DNA of 6,516 nt from Betaproteobacteria bacterium (GTDB taxonomy: Bacteria > Pseudomonadota > Gammaproteobacteria > Burkholderiales > Burkholderiaceae_C). Positions 1 through 6,394 of the stretch are shown here, in pieces (positions within the stretch are counted from its first letter, which is position 1; every line of letters begins with the position of its first letter). Below the pieces are notes generated by a model that ran no database searches, was not told the DNA's origin, and was given only the letters and a program-made list of their open reading frames with translations. The translations under genes and the position numbers were made by a program. The stretch spans positions 518-7,033 of the forward strand of contig VBCQ01000450.1 in assembly GCA_005882155.1 (NCBI GenBank). Direction: 5' to 3'.

Positions 1-29
1 GGAGGGGGCAGGGGGAGCGGTGCGGTAAG

Positions 30-3000
30 TCATGCCGGCCGCAGGCCGGCTTCGCCATGCGACGCGCCGATCACCCGTGTCAGCGTTTCTTTCAACCTCT
101 GCGCATCGATCGGCTTCGTGAGGAACTCGTTCATGCCGCTGGCCAGCGCCTGCTCGCGCTCGGAGACGAGTGCGGCGGCGGTCAGCGCGATGATCGGCAG
201 CTGTGCGGCGTCGAAGCGCTGGCGCAGCGCGTGAGCCGCTTCGTGGCCGCTCATGCGCGGCATCTGCACGTCCATCAGCACCGCATCGAATAGGCGGCCT
301 TCGAGCAGTGCCGCGTCGACCGCATCGAGCGCCATGCGGCCGTCGACCGCCTGCGTGACCTCGATTCCCCATTGCTCGAGCATCGCCACCGCGATCATCA
401 TGTTGACCGGGTTGTCTTCGACCATCAGCACGCGTGCGCCGCGCAGCTGATCGGCGCCGGCGCCGGCGTCGCCCAATTGCGCGTCGGTCGAGTCGGCGGT
501 GGCGAGCGGCAGCTCGGCCCAGAAGACGCTGCCCTGATCGAGCGTGCTGTCGACGCCGACTTCGCCGCCCATCAGCCGCGCAAGCTCGCGGCAGATCGAG
601 AGGCCGAGCCCAGTGCCGCCGTAGCGGCGCGTTGTCGAGTCGTCGGCTTGCGAGAACGGCAGGAACAGGCGCTTCTGCGTCGCCGCGTCGATGCCCGGGC
701 CGGTGTCGGCCACGCTGAAGCGCATTCGTCCGTCGCCGGCCGCGCGCGCATGCAGGCGAACCCGGCCGCGCTCGGTGAACTTGAGCGCGTTGGTGATGTA
801 GTTGCTCAGGATCTGGCGCAAGCGCACCGGGTCGCCGCGAACCATCGCCGGCACGCTGTCGTCGATCGCGAGCACGAGCTCCAAGCCCTTGGCCTCGGCC
901 ATCGACAAATACGCGTCGTGCACCGCGACGAGCGTGTCGCGCAACGCGAACGGCACGCTCTCGAGCGTGATCTTGCCGGCCTCGATCTTCGACAAGTCGA
1001 GGATGTCGGAAATGATGCCGGCCAGGCTCTGTGCGCTGTCGAAGATCTGCAGCAGATAGCGCTCGCGGCGCTGCTCGTCGAGGCCCGGCTGCATCGCCAG
1101 CCGCGCCATGCCGAGCAGGCCGTTCAGCGGCGTGCGGATCTCGTGGCTCGTGTTGGCGAGGAACGCGCTCTTCGCGCGGTTGGCCGCCTCGGCAGCATCG
1201 CGCGCCGCGGCCAGCGCCTGCTCGACTTGGCGCCGCTGCGTCACGTCTTCGGCGGTCCAGATCGTGCCGCCGCTGCTCGGCGACGCCGGGTCGATCGCTT
1301 GGCCGCGCATGCGGCACCAGAACAGGCTGCCGTCGGCACGCAGCATCTCGCGCTCGAGCTCGTAGGCTTCGCCGCGCGCGAGCACCGGAGCGGCGTCGGC
1401 GCGCATCGCGTCGAAGTCGGCCTGGCTCGGCCAGATGACGACGGTGGCTTGGCCGGCGAGCTTGCCGCGCTCCCAGCCGAAGATGCGCTCGAAGGTCGGG
1501 TTGGTGTGCTGAAAGTAGCGCTCGCGGCTGAACGCGATGCCGATCGACGCGTTCTGCAGAATCGCCTCGTGCTCGAGCCGCCGGCGCTCGTTCTCGGTGA
1601 CGTCGTGGGCGTTGAACACCATGTAGTCCTTGCCGTCCATCTCGAAGCGCGCGGCTGAGACGAGCATCGTCACCAGCGCGCCCGATTTGGCGACGAAGGT
1701 CGCCGGCAGCTCGTGCGCCGATCCGGTTTCGCGGATTGTTCGGACCATGCGATCTCGGTCCTGCTGCCGGTGCCAAGTGCCGAGCTCGCGCGACGTGCGG
1801 CCGACCGCCTCGTCGCTGGTGTAGCCGAGCAGCCGGGTGAAGCTCGGGTTGACCATCGCGAAGCGGCCGGTGGCCATCTCGGTCACCGTGATCAGGTCGG
1901 GGCTGGTCGCGAACAAATGCGACAGCAGCGCCTCCGAGCGGCGCAGCGCGGCCTCGGCATTGACACGCGCGGTGATGTCGAAATACAGCGACAGCGACGC
2001 CGGCCCGTCGACGGTGTCCACGCGCACGCCGGTGGCCTGCACCATCAGCCGGCGGCCGGTGCGCGAGATCAGCTGGAAGTCGTCGATCGGCAAGCCCTCG
2101 CCGACCGCCATCCTCTCGAGTTGTCCGATGCGCTCGCGCGCCCGCGCCTGCGAGGCCGCATCCGCATAGGCCAGGCGCAGGTCGAAGCCGTTCATTTCGG
2201 CCGCGCTGTCGAAGCCGAACATGCGCGCTGCCGACTCGTTGGCGTCGACGACGAAGCCGTTGCGATGCAGCACCAGCGGTGTCGGCGAGCGGCGAAACAG
2301 CTCGCGGTAGCGCGTCTCGCTCGACACCGTCGCGCGCTCGGCCCAGACCTCGCGCGTGATGTCGCGGCCAACGCCGCGGTAGCCGCGAAACACGCCCTTG
2401 GCGTCGAACTTCGGCTGGCCGCTGATGCTGACGTAGCGGATGCGGCCCTGCGCATCGCGGCGCTGCGCGAGCAGGTCGTGGAACGGCACATGCGCCTCGA
2501 GGTCGGCGCGGTGCGCGTCGAGCTCGTCCTCGTCCATGCCGAGCGTGCTCAGCTCCCACGGCGTGCGGCCGATCCGGTCGTCGGGGGAGGCCAGCGCGTC
2601 CTCGCCCGCGCGGTCGGAAACTTCGGTGAAGCGGAAGTGCTCGTCGAGTTCCCAGGTCCAGTCGACGGCCAGGTTCAGCAGGCCGCTGAATTGGCGCTCG
2701 CGTTCGGCGGCCGCGCTCAAGAAGCGCTGCAGAAGCTGCGTCAGCAGCGCGCCCCCGGCGAGGCCGATGGCGATGAGCCCGGCATTGATCAGCAGCGCAA
2801 CATTGAACGGTATGCCGGCCGTCGGCGGCACTGTCCAGCCCGCGTATTCGGCGAAGGCCAGCGCGCCGACCTGCATGCTGCACAGCGCAGCGAGCGCTGC
2901 GCCCCAACGCAGATTCGTGACGCTGCACAGAATGCAGATCGCCAGCGCGCCAACCCCTTGCAAGGGGCTGCGCAAGCCGTCGCCGAGGGTGAATTCAGCC

Positions 3001-3074
3001 GCGCTCGCGAGGCCAATCGTGCCGACCGCGACGGCGAACAGCAGCCCATGACCGAGTCGCGGGTAAGGCCGCAA
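30..3074 (-). CDS. Membrane-bound hybrid sensor histidine kinase with four PAS domains and a receiver
   Basis: This is an inner-membrane two-component sensor that should autophosphorylate on histidine and pass phosphate to its own receiver. About four hydrophobic segments lie at residues 9-26, 38-52, 56-78 and 90-113. Four PAS-like domains follow at roughly 128-242, 254-370, 382-494 and 500-615, three of them closing with a D(I/V)T motif. An Ala-rich helical linker (615-636) leads to HisKA with NTSHEIRTPLNG, phospho-acceptor H644. The ATPase domain has N-box N758 and N762, DTGPG from D790, and GGTGLGL at 819-825. The receiver (about 880-1003) has E886/D887, phospho-acceptor D935, T965 and K987, so every key residue is present. 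No Hpt or DNA-binding output domain is seen, so a separate partner is needed. The start is a TTG: an in-frame TGA lies 15 bases upstream of it, and the first in-frame ATG is residue 67, inside the membrane region. It lies 21 bases after pyrF and may be co-transcribed with it. The signal sensed is unknown. Confidence 0.95.
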   Translation of the reverse strand: MRPYPRLGHGLLFAVAVGTIGLASAAEFTLGDGLRSPLQGVGALAICILCSVTNLRWGAALAALCSMQVGALAFAEYAGWTVPPTAGIPFNVALLINAGLIAIGLAGGALLTQLLQRFLSAAAERERQFSGLLNLAVDWTWELDEHFRFTEVSDRAGEDALASPDDRIGRTPWELSTLGMDEDELDAHRADLEAHVPFHDLLAQRRDAQGRIRYVSISGQPKFDAKGVFRGYRGVGRDITREVWAERATVSSETRYRELFRRSPTPLVLHRNGFVVDANESAARMFGFDSAAEMNGFDLRLAYADAASQARARERIGQLERMAVGEGLPIDDFQLISRTGRRLMVQATGVRVDTVDGPASLSLYFDITARVNAEAALRRSEALLSHLFATSPDLITVTEMATGRFAMVNPSFTRLLGYTSDEAVGRTSRELGTWHRQQDRDRMVRTIRETGSAHELPATFVAKSGALVTMLVSAARFEMDGKDYMVFNAHDVTENERRRLEHEAILQNASIGIAFSRERYFQHTNPTFERIFGWERGKLAGQATVVIWPSQADFDAMRADAAPVLARGEAYELEREMLRADGSLFWCRMRGQAIDPASPSSGGTIWTAEDVTQRRQVEQALAAARDAAEAANRAKSAFLANTSHEIRTPLNGLLGMARLAMQPGLDEQRRERYLLQIFDSAQSLAGIISDILDLSKIEAGKITLESVPFALRDTLVAVHDAYLSMAEAKGLELVLAIDDSVPAMVRGDPVRLRQILSNYITNALKFTERGRVRLHARAAGDGRMRFSVADTGPGIDAATQKRLFLPFSQADDSTTRRYGGTGLGLSICRELARLMGGEVGVDSTLDQGSVFWAELPLATADSTDAQLGDAGAGADQLRGARVLMVEDNPVNMMIAVAMLEQWGIEVTQAVDGRMALDAVDAALLEGRLFDAVLMDVQMPRMSGHEAAHALRQRFDAAQLPIIALTAAALVSEREQALASGMNEFLTKPIDAQRLKETLTRVIGASHGEAGLRPA
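34..50 (-). terminator. Perfect 7-bp GC hairpin over the kinase stop codon
   Basis: GCCGGCC and GGCCGGC flank a 3-base loop, covering the last five sense codons of the kinase and ending just before its TGA. In the minus-strand transcript it would fold stably, but no U-run follows. It may stabilise the 3' end or cause Rho-dependent or weak termination; chance in GC-rich coding sequence is equally possible. Confidence 0.25.
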
Positions 3075-3078
3075 GATG

Positions 3079-3083
3079 CCCCC
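3079..3083 (-). promoter_or_regulatory. Weak G-rich ribosome binding site before the TTG start of the kinase
   Basis: On the minus strand a GGGGG run sits 4 bases before the TTG at 3074-3072. It is a short, poor Shine-Dalgarno match, but it is the only candidate between the upstream in-frame TGA (3092-3090) and the membrane-spanning region. It therefore supports TTG as the start. Such a weak site with a rare start codon would suit low expression of a sensor kinase. Confidence 0.35.
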
Positions 3084-3095
3084 GGTGCTTCACGG

Positions 3096-3932
3096 TTAGG
3101 AGCTGCCGCGCGCACGCCGCAGCGTATCGCGGGTGGCCGATGCGACGCTGCGCGCGGCGGCAGCGAAATCATCTGCGGCGCTCGCATACAGCACGGCGCG
3201 CGATGAGCTGACGATGATCGGTGCGGTGGTGCGTCCGCCTTGCTCGCGCCAGCCGGCGCGCACGGTGGCCTGCGCATCGCCGCCTTGCGCACCGATGCCG
3301 GGGATCAACAGCGGCAGCGTCGGCGCAATCGAGCGCACGCGCTCGATCTCGGCCGGATACGTCGCGCCGACGACGAGCCCGAGCTGACCGCTCCGGTTCC
3401 ACGGCCCTTGCGCGAGCCGCGCGATGTGCTCGTAGACCCGCTCGCCCGAGACCAGCGTCTGCGCCTGCAGATCGGCGCCGCCGGCGTTGGAGGTCCGGCA
3501 CAGCAGGATCAGCCCCTTGTCGGGGTACTGCAGGTAAGGTTCGATCGAATCGAAGCCCATCAACGGCGACAGAGTGACCGCGTCGGCCTGGTAGCGCTCG
3601 AAGGCTTCGCGCGCGTACTGCTCGGCAGTGCTGCCGATGTCGCCGCGCTTCGCATCGAGGATCACCGGCACGCCGGGCGCGACGCGATGGATGTGCTCGA
3701 TCAGCCGCTCGAGCTGCGCCTCGGCACGGTGGGCTGCGAAGTAAGCGATCTGCGGCTTGAACGCGATGACGAGATCGCTCGTGGCGTCGACGATGGCGGC
3801 ACAGAAATCGAAGATGCGCGATGCATCGCCGCGCCACACGCCGGGAAACTTCGAGGGCTCGGGATCGAGTCCGACGCACAGCAGCGAGTCGTTGGAACGC
3901 TCGGCGCCTTGCAGCATGTCGATGAATTTCAT
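3096..3932 (-). CDS. pyrF: Orotidine 5'-phosphate decarboxylase
   Basis: This enzyme decarboxylates OMP to UMP, the last step of de novo pyrimidine synthesis, in the cytoplasm. The 278-residue product has the longer form typical of the type 2 PyrF family rather than the ~230-240-residue E. coli type. Visible motifs are GLDP at 21-24, FKP with K59, the catalytic LDAKRGDIG at 92-100 (D93, K95, D98), the phosphate-binding region PGIGAQGGD at 211-219, and SSSR at 242-245. The chosen ATG gives the usual MKFIDML-type N-terminus. An in-frame ATG at 4025 would add 31 residues unlike the family, encoded across a direct repeat, so I reject it. No Shine-Dalgarno is evident before the chosen start; a -10-like TACAAT lies 7 bases upstream. 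The gene is intact, and the hybrid kinase follows after 21 bases. Confidence 0.96.
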   Translation of the reverse strand: MKFIDMLQGAERSNDSLLCVGLDPEPSKFPGVWRGDASRIFDFCAAIVDATSDLVIAFKPQIAYFAAHRAEAQLERLIEHIHRVAPGVPVILDAKRGDIGSTAEQYAREAFERYQADAVTLSPLMGFDSIEPYLQYPDKGLILLCRTSNAGGADLQAQTLVSGERVYEHIARLAQGPWNRSGQLGLVVGATYPAEIERVRSIAPTLPLLIPGIGAQGGDAQATVRAGWREQGGRTTAPIIVSSSRAVLYASAADDFAAAARSVASATRDTLRRARGSS

Positions 3933-3939
3933 GCTGCTG

Positions 3940-3945
3940 ATTGTA
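3940..3945 (-). promoter_or_regulatory. Candidate -10 box of pyrF (TACAAT)
   Basis: TACAAT matches 5 of 6 bases of the sigma-70 -10 consensus and lies 7 bases before the pyrF ATG. No convincing -35 hexamer lies 16-18 bases further up. If used, transcription would start at or next to the ATG, giving a leaderless or nearly leaderless mRNA, which fits the missing Shine-Dalgarno. This is inference from position and sequence only. Confidence 0.3.
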
Positions 3946-4000
3946 AGAAACTGTTGACGAACGTACCTATTTCCGCGTATTGAGCAGGCCCTGCGACACC

Positions 4001-4043
4001 CACTTGAGGGGTCACATTCGGACATTCACTTGCGGGGTCATAT
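4001..4043. repeat. Pair of 17-bp imperfect direct repeats upstream of pyrF
   Basis: CACTTGAGGGGTCACAT (4001-4017) and CACTTGCGGGGTCATAT (4027-4043) match at 15 of 17 positions, with starts 26 bases apart. They lie 69 bases or more from the pyrF start. Possible readings are a transcription-factor site pair or the remnant of a transposon end with multiple terminal repeats, as IS21-family elements have. No transposase gene is present in the window, and I cannot choose between these from sequence alone. Confidence 0.6.
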
Positions 4044-4050
4044 CGTATCG

Positions 4051-4075
4051 AATGCTCGAGAAGCATTGCCGGCAA
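4051..4075. repeat. Two overlapping small inverted repeats
   Basis: AATGCT (4051-4056) and AGCATT (4062-4067) form a dyad with a 5-base centre. It overlaps the perfect 10-base palindrome TTGCCGGCAA at 4066-4075. The stretch sits between the direct repeats upstream of pyrF and the larger palindrome downstream of the PEP-CTERM gene. A protein binding site or a residual element end are both possible; neither is demonstrated. Confidence 0.35.
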
Positions 4076-4086
4076 GCGCGAGTTCG

Positions 4087-4114
4087 GGCCGCCCGCGCTG
4101 CAGCGCGGGCGGCC
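4087..4114 (-). terminator. 28-bp perfect palindrome, probable transcript-end hairpin of the PEP-CTERM gene
   Basis: GGCCGCCCGCGCTG joined to CAGCGCGGGCGGCC is a perfect 14+14 palindrome. It extends to 34 bases in all (4084-4117) with one mismatched pair on each arm. It begins 24 bases after the TAG of the PEP-CTERM gene, in the right place to end that minus-strand transcript. There is no U-run after the stem, so it is not a textbook intrinsic terminator. It could instead be an mRNA 3' stabiliser or part of a dispersed palindromic repeat. Confidence 0.45.
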
Positions 4115-4138
4115 TGAGTGCCGAGTGATTCGCTCGCG

Positions 4139-4843
4139 CTAGCCGCGCATGCGGCGGCGCGCCGCGACGCCGATGCCCGCGAGGCCGACGCTCATCAGCA
4201 GCACTGACGAAGGCTCGGGCACCGCAGGTGCCGGGGCAAACGTGCTGAACTCGCTCGACAGCGTCTGGTTCGGCCCGCCGAGCAGGTCGTAGAACGCGGT
4301 GCTCGCGTAATTCGTTGCGTCGGTGTGCAGGAAGAAGAAGCGCGAGCCGACGTCGCCGGCCGGCACCGGCGGATCTTCGAACAGGAAGTTGATGTCGCCG
4401 CTCGGATGTGTCGCCGGGTTGAACAAGCGTGCGATGTGCGGTGCCGCCGAGCCCAGCCCGTCGATGCGCCAGTCGGCGTCGGTCAGGAAGCTGTAGCCGA
4501 AGTCACCCAGGCGGAAGGCGTCGATGCCGCCGCCGGTGGAGCCGGCGTCGACCAAGATGCGCCAATAAAAGTCGAGTGTGCCGGTGCCGCTCTCGCGAAC
4601 GACACGGTTCTGCACCGTGCCGGAGATGTTCAGCGCGCCGAACGAAAAGCTCTGGATCACGTCTTCGAGCACGACGCCGGCGAGCTCGGGTCGCAGCGCT
4701 GCGGTCGTGCCGCCCAGTGCGGTGTCGAGGAAGGGCTGGGCGCCGAACGAATTGTTCAGCGTCACCGCGTGGGCGACGGCAGTGAACGCGAGCAGCGCGG
4801 CGCTGGCGGCGCGCGCAAGGGTTGACAAGAAGATGCGGATCAT
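4139..4843 (-). CDS. Exported protein with PEP-CTERM sorting signal, function unknown
   Basis: The 234-residue precursor has a Sec signal peptide (Arg3 and Arg11 around a short hydrophobic stretch, then a core from about 12 to 25, probable cleavage after AHA at 24-26). A C-terminal PEP-CTERM tripartite signal follows: VPEP at 208-211, a hydrophobic helix at about 213-227, then the basic tail ARRRMRG. In known systems such proteins are recognised by an exosortase, cut near the PEP motif and sent to the cell surface or exopolysaccharide layer. No exosortase gene is in this window. The mature region (27-205) is acidic, rich in Gly, Ala, Phe and Asp, has no cysteine and matches no domain I recognise. 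The ATG start is supported by GGGGAG 7 bases upstream and by the signal peptide beginning at once. It ends in TAG. It is flanked by hairpins and is likely monocistronic. Class is confident; the function is unknown. Confidence 0.93.
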   Translation of the reverse strand: MIRIFLSTLARAASAALLAFTAVAHAVTLNNSFGAQPFLDTALGGTTAALRPELAGVVLEDVIQSFSFGALNISGTVQNRVVRESGTGTLDFYWRILVDAGSTGGGIDAFRLGDFGYSFLTDADWRIDGLGSAAPHIARLFNPATHPSGDINFLFEDPPVPAGDVGSRFFFLHTDATNYASTAFYDLLGGPNQTLSSEFSTFAPAPAVPEPSSVLLMSVGLAGIGVAARRRMRG

Positions 4844-4844
4844 G

Positions 4845-4877
4845 GGTTGACTCCCCGAGTGTCGGAATGAGTCAACC
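4845..4877. repeat. 9-bp inverted repeat overlapping the PEP-CTERM ribosome binding site
   Basis: GGTTGACTC (4845-4853) and GAGTCAACC (4869-4877) are exact inverted copies around a 15-base spacer. In the minus-strand transcript the 3' arm ends one base before the ATG and includes part of the Shine-Dalgarno GGGGAG. A third GGTTGAC copy lies within the start of the coding region at 4820-4826. The dyad could be a repressor operator at the promoter or an mRNA hairpin limiting ribosome access. Presence of the repeat is certain; the role is inferred. Confidence 0.6.
4851..4856 (-). promoter_or_regulatory. Ribosome binding site of the PEP-CTERM gene (GGGGAG)
   Basis: On the minus strand GGGGAG lies 7 bases before the ATG, a good Shine-Dalgarno match and the best in the window. 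It fixes the start at 4843. Its GAG is also part of the inverted-repeat stem described separately. Confidence 0.7.
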
Positions 4878-4902
4878 TTACTTTTGAATCGCGCCGGCCG
4901 AA

Positions 4903-4930
4903 TCCCTAGCTCGGCGCTTCAGCCTAGGGA
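4903..4930 (-). terminator. Hairpin just after purB, candidate terminator
   Basis: TCCCTAG (4903-4909) pairs exactly with CTAGGGA (4924-4930). The stem can be lengthened by two pairs past a bulged base. It begins 6 bases after the purB TGA in the transcript direction. Only a short AUU follows, not a U-run, so termination would be weak or factor-dependent. Its position between purB and the PEP-CTERM gene suggests it separates their transcripts. Confidence 0.45.
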
Positions 4931-4936
4931 CATCTC

Positions 4937-6316
4937 TCAGCGGATGCGCCGTGCGAGCTGATCGGCAAGACCGGTGTAGTTGCCCGGCGTCATCGCCAGC
5001 AGACGTTCTTTCTCGGCGGCCGGAATCTCGAGCGTCGCGATGAATTGCTGGATCGCGTCGCGCGTGATGCCCTTGCCGCGCGTGAGTTCCTTCAGCCGCT
5101 CGTAAGGGTTGGGCAGACCGTAGCGCCGCATCACCGTTTGAATCGGCTCGGCCAGCACTTCCCATGCGGCATCGAGGTCAGCGGCGAGCGCCGCCTTGTT
5201 GACCTCGAGCTTGCCGAGGCCGCGCAGCAGGCTGTCGTAGCCGAGGACCGAGTAGCCGAGCGCCACGCCCATGTTGCGCAGCACCGTGCTGTCGGTCAGG
5301 TCGCGCTGCCAGCGGCTGATCGGCAGCTTTTGGCTGAGGTGCGTGAGCAGCGCGTTGGCGAGCCCGAAGTTGCCTTCGGCGTTCTCGAAGTCGATCGGGT
5401 TGACCTTGTGCGGCATCGTCGACGAGCCGATTTCGCCCGCTTGAGTACGCTGCTTGAAGTAGCCGAGACTGATATAGCCCCAAAGGTCGCGCGACCAGTC
5501 GATGAGGATCGTGTTGGTCCGCGTCACCGCGTCGAACAGCTCGGCCATGTAGTCGTGCGGCTCGATCTGGATCGTGTACGGGTTGAACGCGAGACCGAGC
5601 TGCTTTTCGACGACGCGCTGGCTGAACGCTTCCCAATCGAAATCGGGGTAGGCCGCCAGATGCGCGTTGTAGTTGCCGACGGCGCCGTTCATCTTCGCGA
5701 GCAGCTTGACGGCGGCGATTCTTTCGCGCGCATGCGCAAGCCGCGCCGCGACGTTGGCCGCTTCCTTGCCGACCGTCGTCGGGCTCGCGGTTTGACCATG
5801 AGTGCGGCTGAGCATCGGCACCGCGGCCAGGTGGGTCGCGAGCGACACGACCGCGGCGCTGATCTTGTCCAGGCTCGGCAACAACACCTCGGCGCGCGCG
5901 GCCTTCAGCATCAGTGCGTGGCTCACGTTGTTGATGTCTTCGCTGGTGCACGCGAAGTGGACGAACTCGCCGGCCGCCTTCAGCTCGGCGTGGCTGTCGA
6001 TGCGCGCCTTGAGCCAATACTCGACTGCCTTCACGTCGTGATTGGTGGTGCGCTCGATGTCCTAGATCGCCTGCGCGTCGAGCTCGCTGAAGCGCGTCAC
6101 GAGGCCGCGCAGCAAGCCGCGCGCCGCTTCGGTCAGCGGCTTGAACTCGGCGAAGCCGGCATCCGACAGCGCGATGAACCACTCGACCTCGACCTGCACC
6201 CGCCGATGCATCAGGCCAAGCTCGCTGAGCAGCGGACGTAGCGCGGCGACTTTGCCGGCATAGCGGCCGTCGAGCGGCGACAAGGCGGTGAGGGGGCTCA
6301 AGCTGACTGCAGACAT
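4937..6316 (-). pseudogene. purB: Adenylosuccinate lyase interrupted by one in-frame amber codon
   Basis: PurB acts twice in purine synthesis, releasing fumarate from SAICAR and from adenylosuccinate. The frame spans 459 codons, close to E. coli PurB (456). Read through, it carries SPLDGRY (13-19), RTTNHD (89-94), TSED (124-127), SRTHGQ with the catalytic-type H173, KMNGAVGNYNAH (208-219), IEPHDY (251-256), and the signature GSSTMPHKVNP (297-307) with the catalytic serine. Codon 85 is TAG (6062-6064), where relatives usually have lysine (AAG), just before DIERTTNHD. There is no frameshift and no other stop. The 84-residue front piece lacks the catalytic residues, and the rest lacks the substrate-binding front segment. 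The first in-frame alternative start is GTG at codon 95, inside a conserved motif; the first ATG is codon 136. The gene is therefore a recent pseudogene, is suppressed, or the base is a sequence error. Family identity is certain; functional state is open. Confidence 0.93.
6062..6064 (-). other. purB: In-frame amber (TAG) codon 85 of purB
   Basis: The minus strand reads GCG ATC TAG GAC ATC GAG CGC, so Ala-Ile-stop-Asp-Ile-Glu-Arg. The E. coli enzyme has Arg-Ile-Lys-Thr-Ile-Glu-Arg at this point. A single A-to-T change from AAG would create the stop. Homology continues on both sides without a gap. Confidence 0.9.
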
Positions 6317-6322
6317 CCGGGG

Positions 6323-6328
6323 ATTTTA
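6323..6328 (-). promoter_or_regulatory. Candidate -10 box of purB (TAAAAT)
   Basis: TAAAAT matches 5 of 6 bases of the -10 consensus and sits 6 bases before the purB ATG at 6316. No good -35 or Shine-Dalgarno sequence is visible. The placement copies that at pyrF and would give a leaderless or almost leaderless transcript. This is a suggestion from sequence only. Confidence 0.3.
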
Positions 6329-6394
6329 GGTGCAGCCCCGCGGCGACCGTGGGAATCGACGGCGCGGTCAGATCGAGTCGGCAGAATCGCCAGC

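Noticed and set aside
372..1658. 428-codon open frame on the plus strand opposite the kinase
   Set aside because: It is an antisense shadow of a high-GC gene: the composition is rich in Arg, Ala, Val and His with no domain, and the minus-strand kinase motifs account for the sequence.
1713..3206. 497-codon plus-strand open frame over the kinase and the end of pyrF
   Set aside because: It crosses two well-supported opposite-strand genes, has low-complexity Arg/Ala/Gly-type composition and no recognisable motif.
3240..3983. 247-codon plus-strand open frame opposite pyrF
   Set aside because: Antisense shadow of pyrF; the pyrF catalytic motifs are on the other strand.
3933..4025. N-terminal extension of pyrF from an ATG at 4025
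   Set aside because: The 31 extra residues are unlike any PyrF N-terminus, run through the direct repeat region and have no ribosome binding site; the ATG at 3932 gives the usual family start.
4844..4936. Sigma-54 (-24/-12) promoter for the PEP-CTERM gene
   Set aside because: Some PEP-CTERM genes use PrsK/PrsR and sigma-54, but I see no TGGCAC-N5-TTGC-like element in this gap.
4937..6034. Separate 365-residue purB gene starting at GTG 6034
   Set aside because: The GTG is the valine codon in the conserved TTNHDVKAVEY segment, and family homology continues upstream of it to the amber codon. I treat it as part of one broken gene, although re-initiation is not excluded.
5045..6241. 398-codon plus-strand open frame opposite purB
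   Set aside because: It mirrors purB codon structure and has no motif; purB conservation explains the open frame.
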